Shown: positions 1 through 6,535, counted from the first letter of the stretch. The stretch: 7,185 nt of DNA from Paracoccaceae bacterium (GCA_027069385.1 JALXER010000105.1:1-7185); one strand, 5' to 3'. Numbers and translations: made by a program. The notes: a model not told the origin generated them from the sequence alone.

Positions 1-271
1 AACCGGTCACCTTTTTCACGCACCCGCCGCAATTCATGCCGGTCACCGGAAAGGTAATTTCCTCGACCTCAGCGGGGGATTCCGCCGGATAGCCCGCCTC
101 GGCCACAACCGCCATGATTGCCGCGCCGTCGGTTTTGGCGGGGTCAAAGGCGACCTTGGCCTGCGCATCATCCAGCGAGACTTCGGCGCTTTGCACTCCG
201 TCAACCGCCTCGATCAAACCGGTCACCTTTTTCACGCACCCGCCGCAATTCATGCCGGTCACCGGAAAGGT
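1..271. repeat. Direct repeat, 55 bp perfect (1-55 and 217-271), inside the HMA coding region
   Basis: Bases 1-55 and 217-271 are identical, with a period of 216 bp (72 codons). The repeat encodes the core of HMA domains 2 and 3, including the GMNCGGC metal site and the following VKKVTG. Differences begin at base 56, where the first change is a synonymous Ile codon (ATT versus ATC). The first copy is cut by the window edge, so the repeat may be longer. Identity at silent positions points to recent duplication or conversion rather than protein-level conservation alone. Confidence 0.9.
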
Positions 272-514
272 GATCTGTTGCGCGGCCTCCAACCGGGCCG
301 GATAGCCCAGATCAGAGACCAGCGCCGCCAGCGCCTCGGGCGAGGTGACCAAAGGGTCAAACCGCACCCGGGCTTTGGCATTGGGCAAATCAACGGCAGC
401 ATCCTCGCACCCGTCGGCAGTCTTCAACGCGTTTTCAACCTTGGAAGCACACCCTTTGCAGGTCATGCCCTCAATGAAAATCTCCACTTCCGGAGCCTGT
501 GATTCGCTGTTCAT
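1..514 (-). CDS. copA: Probable copper-translocating P-type ATPase, N-terminal metal-binding region (partial, runs off window)
   Basis: The 171 visible residues hold three heavy-metal-associated (HMA) domains, with CxxC metal sites GMTCKGC (Cys19/Cys22), GMNCGGC (Cys90/Cys93) and GMNCGGC (Cys162/Cys165). Each domain should bind one Cu(I), and in CopA-type ATPases such domains sit before the membrane-embedded pump that exports Cu(I) from the cytoplasm. The ATPase core would lie to the left of the window, so it is not seen and the identification rests on domain order plus the CueR-type promoter upstream. The ATG at 514 is preceded by AAGGA (523-527) with 8 nt spacing, which fixes the start. Three HMA domains is more than the one or two usual in bacterial CopA. 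Domains 2 and 3 share a near-identical stretch, which suggests recent duplication or gene conversion. Alternatives are a pump for another soft metal or a stand-alone multi-HMA metal-binding protein. Confidence 0.75.
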   Translation of the reverse strand, partial: MNSESQAPEVEIFIEGMTCKGCASKVENALKTADGCEDAAVDLPNAKARVRFDPLVTSPEALAALVSDLGYPARLEAAQQITFPVTGMNCGGCVKKVTGLIEAVDGVQSAEVSLDDAQAKVAFDPAKTDGAAIMAVVAEAGYPAESPAEVEEITFPVTGMNCGGCVKKVTG

Positions 515-542
515 CGCCCAATTCCTTTGTCTTGGTTTCCCC

Positions 543-573
543 TAGATAGGGCCTCCAGTGACTGGAAGGTCAA
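543..573 (-). promoter_or_regulatory. CueR/MerR-type copper-responsive promoter and operator of the HMA/ATPase gene
   Basis: Read on the minus strand, a -35 element TTGACC (568-573) and a -10 element TATCTA (543-548) are separated by exactly 19 bp (549-567). This overlong spacer is the hallmark of MerR-family promoters, in which the activator distorts the DNA to bring the two boxes into register. The spacer carries the dyad TCCAGT-C-ACTGGA within ACCTTCCAGTCACTGGAGG, which closely resembles known CueR operators (ACCTTCC...GGAAGGT). The expected transcript start is about 20 nt upstream of the ATG at 514. No cueR gene is in the window; it would have to be encoded elsewhere, for example beyond copA. 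Confidence 0.87.
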
Positions 574-626
574 GGGGCGATTCAAATAATTGTTGCAATC
601 GGGGAAAGTCTGCGCAAAGTGCGCGC

Positions 627-1508
627 ATGAAAACACCCGATTACACCGTCCTGCTTGACGACGAAATCCGTGCCTATGTGGCGCAATGCGCGGCTATGGC
701 CTCTGAAAACCAGACTGCCGGGCAAATGCGTGACAGCTATCGTGCCACCTGCGCGCGCTTTGATACCCCCATTCCGCAAGGGATTGCGGTGGCAGATCAG
801 CAGGTCGCGGGTGTGCCTACGCGGGTCTATACGCCGGAACGGGCGGGGGAAACGCAAATTATTTACTACCACGGCGGCGGGTTTGTGCTGGGTGATCTGG
901 AGACACACCACAGTATTTGCGGTGATCTGGCAGCGGCAACCGGCCAGGTGGTGCGCGCCGTGGCCTATCGGCTTGCGCCCGAGCATCCCCATCCGGCGGC
1001 GCTGGATGATTCGCTGGCGGTGCTGGATGCACAGCCCGCGCCCGCCCTGTTGGTGGGCGACAGTGCCGGCGCAACGCTGGCCGCGGCGCTGGCCCATCTG
1101 CGCCCTGACAAGGTTAGCGGCATGGCGCTGATCTATCCATGGCTGGCAGCGCCGGGGGCATATCCGTCCTTTGCCGAACACGCCGATGCACCATTGCTGC
1201 CCGCCGCCGCGCTGCATGTGTTCGAACGCTTACGCCTTGATGGCCAAGCGCGCCCGAGTGACCCCGGATACTTCCCGTTGATGGCAACCGATTTCAGCCG
1301 GTTACCGCCCTGTCATATCTCGACTGCACAATGCGATCCGCTGGCCGATGAAGGGGCCGCCTATCACCATGCAATTCTGGGTGCGGGCGGCATGTCAACC
1401 TTGACCATCGAAAACGGCCTGATGCACGGCCACCTGCGCGCCCGCCATGTCAGTCGCAAGGCTGGCGCTGCGTTCAACCGCTTTTGTACCGCTATTTGCA
1501 ATCTTTAG
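627..1508 (+). CDS. Alpha/beta hydrolase, hormone-sensitive-lipase (family IV) type esterase
   Basis: A 293-residue protein with the full signature of HSL-type carboxylesterases. It has the oxyanion-hole motif HGGG at residues 82-85, then YRLAPEHPHPA from residue 114, the nucleophile elbow GDSAG at 144-148 (Ser146), a probable catalytic Asp237 in CDPLADE, and a probable catalytic His267 in LMHGH. It should hydrolyse short- to medium-chain carboxylic esters in the cytoplasm, as no signal peptide is seen; the natural substrate cannot be told. The length is normal for the family. The ATG at 627 is preferred over an in-frame ATG at 558, because the extra 23 residues do not resemble family N-termini and would overlap the divergent CueR promoter. 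No strong Shine-Dalgarno sequence is seen close to 627 (GGGGAAAG at 601-608 is about 18 nt away). The gene is divergent from the copper gene and ends 12 nt from the convergent lipoprotein gene. Confidence 0.9.
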   Translation: MKTPDYTVLLDDEIRAYVAQCAAMASENQTAGQMRDSYRATCARFDTPIPQGIAVADQQVAGVPTRVYTPERAGETQIIYYHGGGFVLGDLETHHSICGDLAAATGQVVRAVAYRLAPEHPHPAALDDSLAVLDAQPAPALLVGDSAGATLAAALAHLRPDKVSGMALIYPWLAAPGAYPSFAEHADAPLLPAAALHVFERLRLDGQARPSDPGYFPLMATDFSRLPPCHISTAQCDPLADEGAAYHHAILGAGGMSTLTIENGLMHGHLRARHVSRKAGAAFNRFCTAICNL

Positions 1509-1520
1509 GGTCAGGACCCA

Positions 1521-1880
1521 TTATCGCACTTTTGCGCCACTGGCATTGAAAAAGCGAATTCCCGAGGTGCGGCCAAAATCGACGACGATCTCGGTAAAGC
1601 CCATCGCCGGAATCGCGTCGGTCAGCATCACCACCCCCAGATAGGTGCATTTGATCGCGATTATGCCGCCTCCGGCCACGCCCGAGGTGTCGGGAATGGC
1701 GGCGGGCGTGATAACGCGCGCATCCAGTGCGGGGCCGCCAAACAGGCATTCCGCCGCGACCGACTGTCCGTTATATCTTGCGGTAACGTGAATGTCCCCA
1801 CCGGCGGGAACAGGAGAAACCGAGGGCGAAGGCGCAACGCAGCCAGCCAACAATACCAGTGCTGTAAGTCGAATAATCAT
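1521..1880 (-). CDS. Small putative lipoprotein of unknown function
   Basis: This 119-residue protein begins with a short positively charged and hydrophobic segment ending in a lipobox LLAGC, with Cys14 as the predicted lipidated residue. A Ser/Pro-rich linker (APSPSVSPVPAGG) follows, then a small domain with several beta-like stretches and two further Cys (in AAECLFGG and AIKCTYLG). The signature suggests an envelope lipoprotein; I do not recognise the folded domain. The ATG at 1880 is chosen because it places the lipobox correctly, whereas the longer frame upstream overlaps the next gene. The ribosome-binding site is weak (AGGCAG about 5 nt away). It lies 55 nt downstream of the membrane phosphatase-type gene on the same strand, so co-transcription is likely. 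Its stop faces that of the esterase. Confidence 0.75.
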   Translation of the reverse strand: MIIRLTALVLLAGCVAPSPSVSPVPAGGDIHVTARYNGQSVAAECLFGGPALDARVITPAAIPDTSGVAGGGIIAIKCTYLGVVMLTDAIPAMGFTEIVVDFGRTSGIRFFNASGAKVR

Positions 1881-1935
1881 AACTCTGCCTAGCACCCGCG
1901 ACCGAGTTTTGCAATCCTTGCGGGAAACTCCATGT

Positions 1936-2835
1936 TCAAGGCGTCCGCACCGGACCGGGAAACACAAATTCGGCCAGCACCGACGCGTGATCGGACCCGA
2001 GCTTTGGCCCGCGCATGGCCGAGGCCGGCCAGCCGCGCGGCACCAGCACCTGATCAATGGGCAATTGCACCAGCCCGCCCAGCAACGATTTGGTAAAACG
2101 CAACCCGCCGATCAGCCGCGTATCGGTGGCGGTCTGCGCGCTTGCCAGCACGGTTGACCACGGCACCATGTTGAAGTCTCCGGCCAGAATGACCGGTTGT
2201 TCCAGCTCCATCAAGGCAGGCAGAATGCGCGACAGTTGCGCAGCCTGCCCATGGGGCCACGGCCAGTACAGGTGCAGCGATACCACCGTCACCACGCCTT
2301 CGGCCAGTTCTACCCGCGCCCAGACCATGCCCAGCCCTTCGGTACAGCCCTGCCGGTTCGGGCCGACAAACGGATACCTGGACAAGATCGCCACGCCGCC
2401 CACACCAGAAAACGGGCACACCACCTGATAGGGATAGTCGGGGCGCAACGCCGCAAGTTGCGGAATGGCGGTAGTGGTGACCTCTTGCAAGGTAATAAAA
2501 TCCGGTGCCGTCTGGCGCGCATAGTCAACTAGTTGGCCCGCGTCATTGGCAAAATAGAGGTTGCTTTGCAACAGAGTCAGCCCATCGACCGGATCGGGGG
2601 AAGCAAGCTGCGTGCGCATCGACCAGAGCCCGCCCCCTAACAGCACCAGTGCCAGCACCGCCAATACCCGCCGCCGCCTAACCGCATAGACCAGCAGCGC
2701 CAGCGCGATCCCTGCCAGCGCATAGGGGCGAAACACCGACAGCGAATCCCCTGCCGGATGATAGGCACCCCCAAACCCGCCAAGCAGCAGCAAGGCGCTC
2801 AACCCCATCAGTAAATGAACCAGCTTTGAAAACAC
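1936..2835 (-). CDS. Membrane-anchored endonuclease/exonuclease/phosphatase (EEP) family protein
   Basis: The 299-residue protein has three hydrophobic segments (about residues 4-22, 36-51 and 56-73) and then an EEP domain from about residue 86. EEP metal and catalytic motifs are all present: QSNLYF (Asn92), TLQEV (Glu118), SLHLYW (His188), AGDFN (Asp220, Asn222), PIDQVL (Asp261) and GSDH (281-283). The family cleaves phosphodiesters or phosphomonoesters of nucleic acids, lipids or inositol phosphates with Mg2+. The substrate here is unknown. The RRRR loop between segments 2 and 3 suggests that the catalytic domain faces the periplasm. The start is uncertain. I chose GTG at 2835, which has GGAG 5 nt upstream. 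ATG at 2808 and a TTG at 2985 are alternatives, but the TTG would add a 50-residue tail without family character and run through most of the spacer to the divergent gene. It is probably the first gene of a unit with the downstream lipoprotein. Confidence 0.85.
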   Translation of the reverse strand: MFSKLVHLLMGLSALLLLGGFGGAYHPAGDSLSVFRPYALAGIALALLVYAVRRRRVLAVLALVLLGGGLWSMRTQLASPDPVDGLTLLQSNLYFANDAGQLVDYARQTAPDFITLQEVTTTAIPQLAALRPDYPYQVVCPFSGVGGVAILSRYPFVGPNRQGCTEGLGMVWARVELAEGVVTVVSLHLYWPWPHGQAAQLSRILPALMELEQPVILAGDFNMVPWSTVLASAQTATDTRLIGGLRFTKSLLGGLVQLPIDQVLVPRGWPASAMRGPKLGSDHASVLAEFVFPGPVRTP

Positions 2836-2973
2836 CTGCACTCCGACTCTGTCATGTAAATAGGCCGGAAACGGGTTTACGGGGCTTTGCAGCCAGAGGA
2901 AAGGCCAAACTGGCGAAGTTTGTTTGGATTTTGCGCGGTGTTTTCTCACGAAGTCGTTTGTCAATGTTTCACC

Positions 2974-3004
2974 ACCTTGTGCCAAGGTTGATTTGCCCTA
3001 CATT
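2974..3004 (+). promoter_or_regulatory. Possible promoter with overlapping small dyad upstream of the hydrolase/OsmC gene
   Basis: A weak sigma70-like pair, TTGTGC (2977-2982) and TACATT (2999-3004), is spaced by 16 bp and lies 25 bp before the ATG at 3030. The -35 box overlaps a dyad ACCTTG-TGC-CAAGGT (2974-2988) with 6-bp arms, which could be an operator. Both signals are modest and could be chance. They are listed because the 194-bp divergent spacer must hold the regulation of this gene. Confidence 0.3.
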
Positions 3005-3029
3005 AGGTCGAAACAACGGAGACACACCC

Positions 3030-4247
3030 ATGCCAAGCGAGAAACTAACCTTCACCGGCCATACCGGCGCGGAACTGGCCGCCCTGTTCGACACCCCCAA
3101 CGGCCCTATTCTGGCAACGGCGATTTTCGCGCATTGCTTTACCTGCTCCAAGGATATCATGGCCGCCAAACGCATTTCGCAACGGCTTGCGGCGGCGGGC
3201 ATTGCGGTGCTGCGCTTTGATTTTACCGGTCTTGGCCACTCGGAAGGTGAATTTGCCAATACCGATTTTACCTCCAATGTCGGCGATCTGGTCAAGGCGG
3301 CCGAGCATATGGCCGATATCGGCCATCCGGTCAGCCTGCTGGTCGGCCATTCGCTGGGCGGGGCTGCGGTGCTAAAAGCAGCGGGACAGATCGATTCGGT
3401 CAAGGCGGTGGTCACCATCGGTGCGCCCAGTGATCCGGCCCACGTGGCGGCGAATTTCGGCTGCCATATCGACGAGATCCGCAAGAACGGCTCGGCCCAG
3501 GTCAGCCTGGCGGGGCGCGGGTTTACTATTACCAAAGATTTCCTCGACGATATCGATTCCGCTGAATTGCTGCCCGCCATTGCGCATATGAAAAAGGCGC
3601 TGCTGGTGCTGCATGCGCCGTTTGACCAGACGGTGTCGATCGACAATGCCGCCGAGATTTTTACCGCGGCCAAGCATCCCAAAAGCTTTATCACCCTTGA
3701 TAATGCCGACCATCTGGTCAGCAAGGCCGCCGATGCGGAATACGCGGCCAATGTGATTGCCACCTGGGCGACGCGCTATCTGGACCTTGCCAAACCCGCC
3801 GCACCGATTGGTGCGCCCGAAGGCGTGGTGCGGGTGTCCGAGGCCGATCCCAAGGGCTTTAAGCAAGACGTGGATGCCGGCCCCAAACATCACCTGATCG
3901 CCGACGAGCCGATTGCCTATGGCGGCACGGATGAGGGCTTTTCGCCCTATCAACTGATGTCCTCGGGGTTGGGCGCCTGTACCAGCATGACCATCCGCAT
4001 GTATGCGCGGCGCAAAAAATGGCCGCTAACCCATGTGTCGGTGGATATTATGCATAACAAAATCCACGCCACCGATTGCGCCGAATGCCACACCGAAACC
4101 GGCAAGGTGGACGAGTTCAAGCGCGTGGTAACGTTAGAGGGCGACCTTGACGCCGACCAACGCAAGCGCCTGCTGGAAATCGCCGACCGCTGCCCGGTGC
4201 ATCGCACATTGCACAGCGAAATCAGCGTGGTGACAGTGGAGGCGTAA
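3030..4247 (+). CDS. Bifunctional alpha/beta hydrolase / OsmC-family protein
   Basis: This 405-residue fusion has two domains. Residues 1 to about 255 form an alpha/beta hydrolase with nucleophile elbow GHSLGG (Ser108) and probable acid and base residues Asp199 (APFDQ) and His228 (DNADHL). Residues from about 265 to 405 form an OsmC/Ohr-like domain with the two expected redox cysteines, Cys317 (GLGACTSM) and Cys388 (RCPVHRTL). OsmC proteins reduce organic hydroperoxides by a Cys-thiol mechanism. The fused hydrolase may release acyl or ester substrates, but that is inference. A DCAECH stretch (Cys350, Cys353, His354) between the redox cysteines adds a possible extra thiol or metal site. The ATG at 3030 has GGAG 8 nt upstream (3018-3021); 68 codons of open frame before it lack family similarity and are not used. 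It stands alone, divergent from the EEP gene and followed by a strong hairpin. It is a cytoplasmic protein with no signal peptide. Confidence 0.92.
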   Translation: MPSEKLTFTGHTGAELAALFDTPNGPILATAIFAHCFTCSKDIMAAKRISQRLAAAGIAVLRFDFTGLGHSEGEFANTDFTSNVGDLVKAAEHMADIGHPVSLLVGHSLGGAAVLKAAGQIDSVKAVVTIGAPSDPAHVAANFGCHIDEIRKNGSAQVSLAGRGFTITKDFLDDIDSAELLPAIAHMKKALLVLHAPFDQTVSIDNAAEIFTAAKHPKSFITLDNADHLVSKAADAEYAANVIATWATRYLDLAKPAAPIGAPEGVVRVSEADPKGFKQDVDAGPKHHLIADEPIAYGGTDEGFSPYQLMSSGLGACTSMTIRMYARRKKWPLTHVSVDIMHNKIHATDCAECHTETGKVDEFKRVVTLEGDLDADQRKRLLEIADRCPVHRTLHSEISVVTVEA

Positions 4248-4260
4248 CCTTGTCGGGCCG

Positions 4261-4312
4261 TCGCTTCGGGCGGGGGATTGACCCCCGCCCGAAGCGAACC
4301 CCTTTCAGGGGT
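4261..4312 (+). terminator. Strong double hairpin after the hydrolase/OsmC gene, candidate terminator without a T-tract
   Basis: Bases 4261-4276 and 4282-4297 form a perfect 16-bp stem with a 5-nt loop ATTGA; the inner part is very GC-rich. It begins 13 nt after the stop codon at 4245-4247. A second hairpin follows directly: ACCCCT (4298-4303) and AGGGGT (4307-4312) with loop TTC. No run of T follows on either strand, so this is not a canonical intrinsic terminator. It could still stop polymerase, protect the mRNA 3' end, or be a dispersed palindromic repeat. Confidence 0.6.
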
Positions 4313-4404
4313 GGCGTCAAAGCGATATCCGGTTGCGTGGCACCGGTGCAGGGGCGGCCACCTATCCAGCGCTTAACTGTTAAATCGTGAAGCCTGCCTT
4401 TTGC

Positions 4405-4422
4405 GCTTCCTGTCAAGGAAGC
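4405..4422. repeat. Inverted repeat, 7-bp perfect stem with 4-nt loop
   Basis: GCTTCCT (4405-4411) and AGGAAGC (4416-4422) pair perfectly around the loop GTCA. It lies about 150 bp before the parE start, upstream of the predicted parE promoter, and is part of a cluster of hairpins in the spacer. No T-tract follows on the plus strand. On the minus strand it is followed by GCAAAAGGC rather than a T-run, so a terminator role is doubtful. Confidence 0.5.
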
Positions 4423-4504
4423 TCGCCCGACGAAGGGGGGCTTTAGCCTCCCTGAGGAGGGCGACGGCCAGAGGTGGGGCGGTAAATTGGCAAGACCCCA
4501 GATG

Positions 4505-4534
4505 TTGTATACCCTTACGGTTTTCTGTCATAAT
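4505..4534 (+). promoter_or_regulatory. Putative sigma70-type promoter of parE
   Basis: TTGTAT (4505-4510) and CATAAT (4529-4534) are spaced by 18 bp, about 40 nt before the parE ATG at 4574. The region is notably AT-rich compared with its surroundings. A second -10-like GATAAT lies at 4540-4545 but has a poorer -35 partner. The predicted leader is short and carries GGGGA (4563-4567) as ribosome-binding site. Confidence 0.5.
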
Positions 4535-4573
4535 GTTCTGATAATAACGAGCAGACAGAATCGGGGAAATCCC

Positions 4574-6535
4574 ATGGGCAATGATCTATTCAACGATGCC
4601 GGGTCGGCAGGTGGCGATTATGACGCTTCTTCCATCGAGGTGCTGGAAGGGCTGGAACCGGTGCGCAAGCGTCCGGGCATGTATATCGGTGGCACCGACA
4701 GCCGCGCCCTGCACCATCTGGTGGCCGAGGTTCTGGATAACTCCATGGACGAGGCCGTCGCCGGGTTTGCCAACCGGATCGAGGTGGAGTTGCTCGAGGA
4801 TTACGCAGTGATGATCCGCGACAATGGCCGCGGTATTCCCATCGACCCGCACCCGAAATTCCCCGACAAATCGGCGCTGGAGGTCATTCTGACCACCCTG
4901 CACGCGGGCGGCAAGTTTACCGAGGGCGCCTACCAGACCTCGGGCGGGCTAAACGGGGTCGGCTCTTCGGTGGTGAACGCGCTTAGCGACAGTATGGTGG
5001 TCGAGGTTGCCCGCAATCGCGAGGTGTTCCAGCAACGGTTTTCGCGCGGCATCTGCCTTGGCCCGCTGGAAAAAATCGGTGCGGCCCCCAACCGGCGCGG
5101 CACCACCGTGACCTTTCACCCCGACCCCGAAATATTCGGCAAGCTGCGCTTCAAACCCGCGCGCCTGTTCGATCTGGTGCGCTCCAAGGCGTTTTTGTTT
5201 TCCGGTGTCGAAATCCGCTGGAAATCGGCGGTGGCCGATGGCGATATGCCCCAAGAGGCCACGTTCCACTATCCCGGCGGGCTGGCCGAATATCTGGGCG
5301 AGGTGATGGGCAACACCATGACCTATGCGGATGCGCCCTTTGCCGGCAAGGTCGAGTTCAAGGAAAAGTTCGATCAGCCCGGCTCGGTCGAATGGGCGAT
5401 CAACTGGACACCGATGCGCGACGGCTTTCTGGACAGCTATTGCAACACCGTGCCCACCCGCGAGGGCGGCACCCATGAAAGCGGCTTTTGGGCAGCAATC
5501 CTGAAGGGAATCCGCGCCTATGGTGAGTTGGTGGGCAACAAAAAGGCCGCCAGCATCGTGCGCGACGACCTGACCACCGGCGGCTGTGCGCTGATTTCGA
5601 TTTTCATTCGCGACCCCAGTTTTGTCGGCCAGACCAAGGACCGGCTGTCCAATGAGGCCGCGCAAAAGATGGTTGAAAACTCGGTGCGCGACCATTTCGA
5701 CAACTGGCTGGCGGCGGATACCAAATCGGCGGGGGCTATTCTGGATTATCTGGTGCTGCGCGCCGAAGAACGCCTGAAACGCCGCGCCGAGAAAGAAACC
5801 CAGCGCAAGTCCGCCACCAAAAAGCTGCGCCTGCCGGGCAAGCTGGCGGATTGCTCGGGCGGGCAGGAAGGCTCGGAACTGTTCATCGTCGAGGGCGATT
5901 CGGCGGGCGGTTCGGCCAAGCAGGCGCGCAACCGCAAAACGCAGGCGATCCTGCCCCTGCGCGGCAAGATCCTGAACGTGCTGGGCGCGGCATCCAAGAA
6001 AATGTCGAGCAATCAGGAGCTTAGCGACCTGTGTCAGGCCATGGGGGTGCAGCCCGGGCTGAAATTCGACGTGAACGACCTGCGCTATGAGCGCATTATC
6101 ATCATGACCGACGCCGATGTGGACGGGGCGCATATCGCCGCGCTTTTGATGACGTTTTTCTTTACCCAGATGCGCCCGCTGATCGACCAAGGCCACCTGT
6201 TTCTGGCCGCCCCGCCGCTGTACCGCCTGACCCAGGGCGCCAAATCGGTCTATGCAGGCGACGAGGCCGAGCGCGACGAATGGCTGGATGCGGGCCTTGG
6301 TGCGCGCGGCCCGATCGAGGTTTCGCGCTTCAAGGGGCTGGGTGAAATGAACCCCGCGCAACTGAAAGAAACCACCATGGACCCAGGTTCCCGCACCCTG
6401 ATCCGCGTCACGGTAGACGAGTTCACCCCCGGCGAAACCGCCGATCTGGTCGAGCGCCTGATGGGCAAGAAACCCGAAATGCGGTTCCAGTACATTCAGG
6501 AAAACGCGCAGTTTGTCGAGGGGCTGGATGTTTAG
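4574..6535 (+). CDS. parE: DNA topoisomerase IV subunit B (ParE)
   Basis: ParE is the ATPase subunit of topoisomerase IV and pairs with ParC to unlink daughter chromosomes. The 653-residue protein shows the GHKL ATPase with catalytic Glu52 and Asn56 (AEVLDNS), DNGRGIP at 83-89 and the GGLNGVG lid at 124-130. The transducer lysine is in the QTK loop (353-355). The Toprim domain has EGDSAGG at 440-446 (Glu440), PLRGKILNV at 461-469 and DADVDG at 514-519. The C-terminal part holds RFKGLGEMNP. The Toprim motifs lie close together with no large insertion and the total length is about 650, which favours ParE over the roughly 800-residue GyrB of proteobacteria; the DNSMDEA variant also fits ParE. 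The ATG at 4574 has GGGGA 6 nt upstream. An in-frame upstream ATG at 4487 would run through the promoter and is rejected. The 3' end overlaps the next gene's start by 8 nt. Confidence 0.95.
   Translation: MGNDLFNDAGSAGGDYDASSIEVLEGLEPVRKRPGMYIGGTDSRALHHLVAEVLDNSMDEAVAGFANRIEVELLEDYAVMIRDNGRGIPIDPHPKFPDKSALEVILTTLHAGGKFTEGAYQTSGGLNGVGSSVVNALSDSMVVEVARNREVFQQRFSRGICLGPLEKIGAAPNRRGTTVTFHPDPEIFGKLRFKPARLFDLVRSKAFLFSGVEIRWKSAVADGDMPQEATFHYPGGLAEYLGEVMGNTMTYADAPFAGKVEFKEKFDQPGSVEWAINWTPMRDGFLDSYCNTVPTREGGTHESGFWAAILKGIRAYGELVGNKKAASIVRDDLTTGGCALISIFIRDPSFVGQTKDRLSNEAAQKMVENSVRDHFDNWLAADTKSAGAILDYLVLRAEERLKRRAEKETQRKSATKKLRLPGKLADCSGGQEGSELFIVEGDSAGGSAKQARNRKTQAILPLRGKILNVLGAASKKMSSNQELSDLCQAMGVQPGLKFDVNDLRYERIIIMTDADVDGAHIAALLMTFFFTQMRPLIDQGHLFLAAPPLYRLTQGAKSVYAGDEAERDEWLDAGLGARGPIEVSRFKGLGEMNPAQLKETTMDPGSRTLIRVTVDEFTPGETADLVERLMGKKPEMRFQYIQENAQFVEGLDV

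Larger units (their letters stand above)
4248..4573. other. Hairpin-rich intergenic region between the hydrolase/OsmC gene and parE
   Basis: No convincing protein-coding gene is seen in these 326 bp. The short open frames there have no start signal or family character. Besides the double hairpin at 4261-4312, it holds the palindrome GCACCGGTGC (4340-4349), TTAAC-T-GTTAA (4373-4383), a 7-bp stem GCTTCCT-GTCA-AGGAAGC (4405-4422), and CCTCC-CTGA-GGAGG (4447-4460). A 9-bp inverted repeat, GGCCGTCGC (4256-4264) and GCGACGGCC (4461-4469), brackets most of it. No tRNA or known RNA was recognised. The last about 80 bp hold the parE promoter and ribosome-binding site. Confidence 0.7.

Noticed and set aside
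582..1217. 211-codon minus-strand open frame opposite the esterase
   Set aside because: Rich in Arg, His and Gln as expected of an antisense shadow. The plus strand carries the complete HSL motif set.
1508..1519. GGGTC-AG-GACCC inverted repeat between the converging esterase and lipoprotein genes
   Set aside because: The stem is only 5 bp with a 2-nt loop and there is no T-tract, so it is too weak to call a terminator.
2959..2964. Perfect -35 hexamer TTGACA on the minus strand upstream of the EEP gene
   Set aside because: No acceptable -10 hexamer is found 15-19 bp downstream, so it is not called as a promoter.
2836..2985. N-terminal extension of the EEP protein from a TTG at 2985
   Set aside because: The extra 50 residues lack family character, depend on a rare start codon and fill most of the divergent promoter spacer. 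GTG at 2835 with GGAG upstream fits better.
2969..3763. 264-codon minus-strand open frame opposite the hydrolase/OsmC gene
   Set aside because: Low-complexity Ser/Ala-rich translation antisense to clear hydrolase motifs, and no ribosome-binding signal of note.
4558..4562. GAATC (GANTC) site just before the parE ribosome-binding site, as a possible CcrM/GcrA cell-cycle signal
   Set aside because: GANTC also occurs elsewhere in the window (for example 501-505 and 579-583), and one site without conservation data is not evidence of cell-cycle control.
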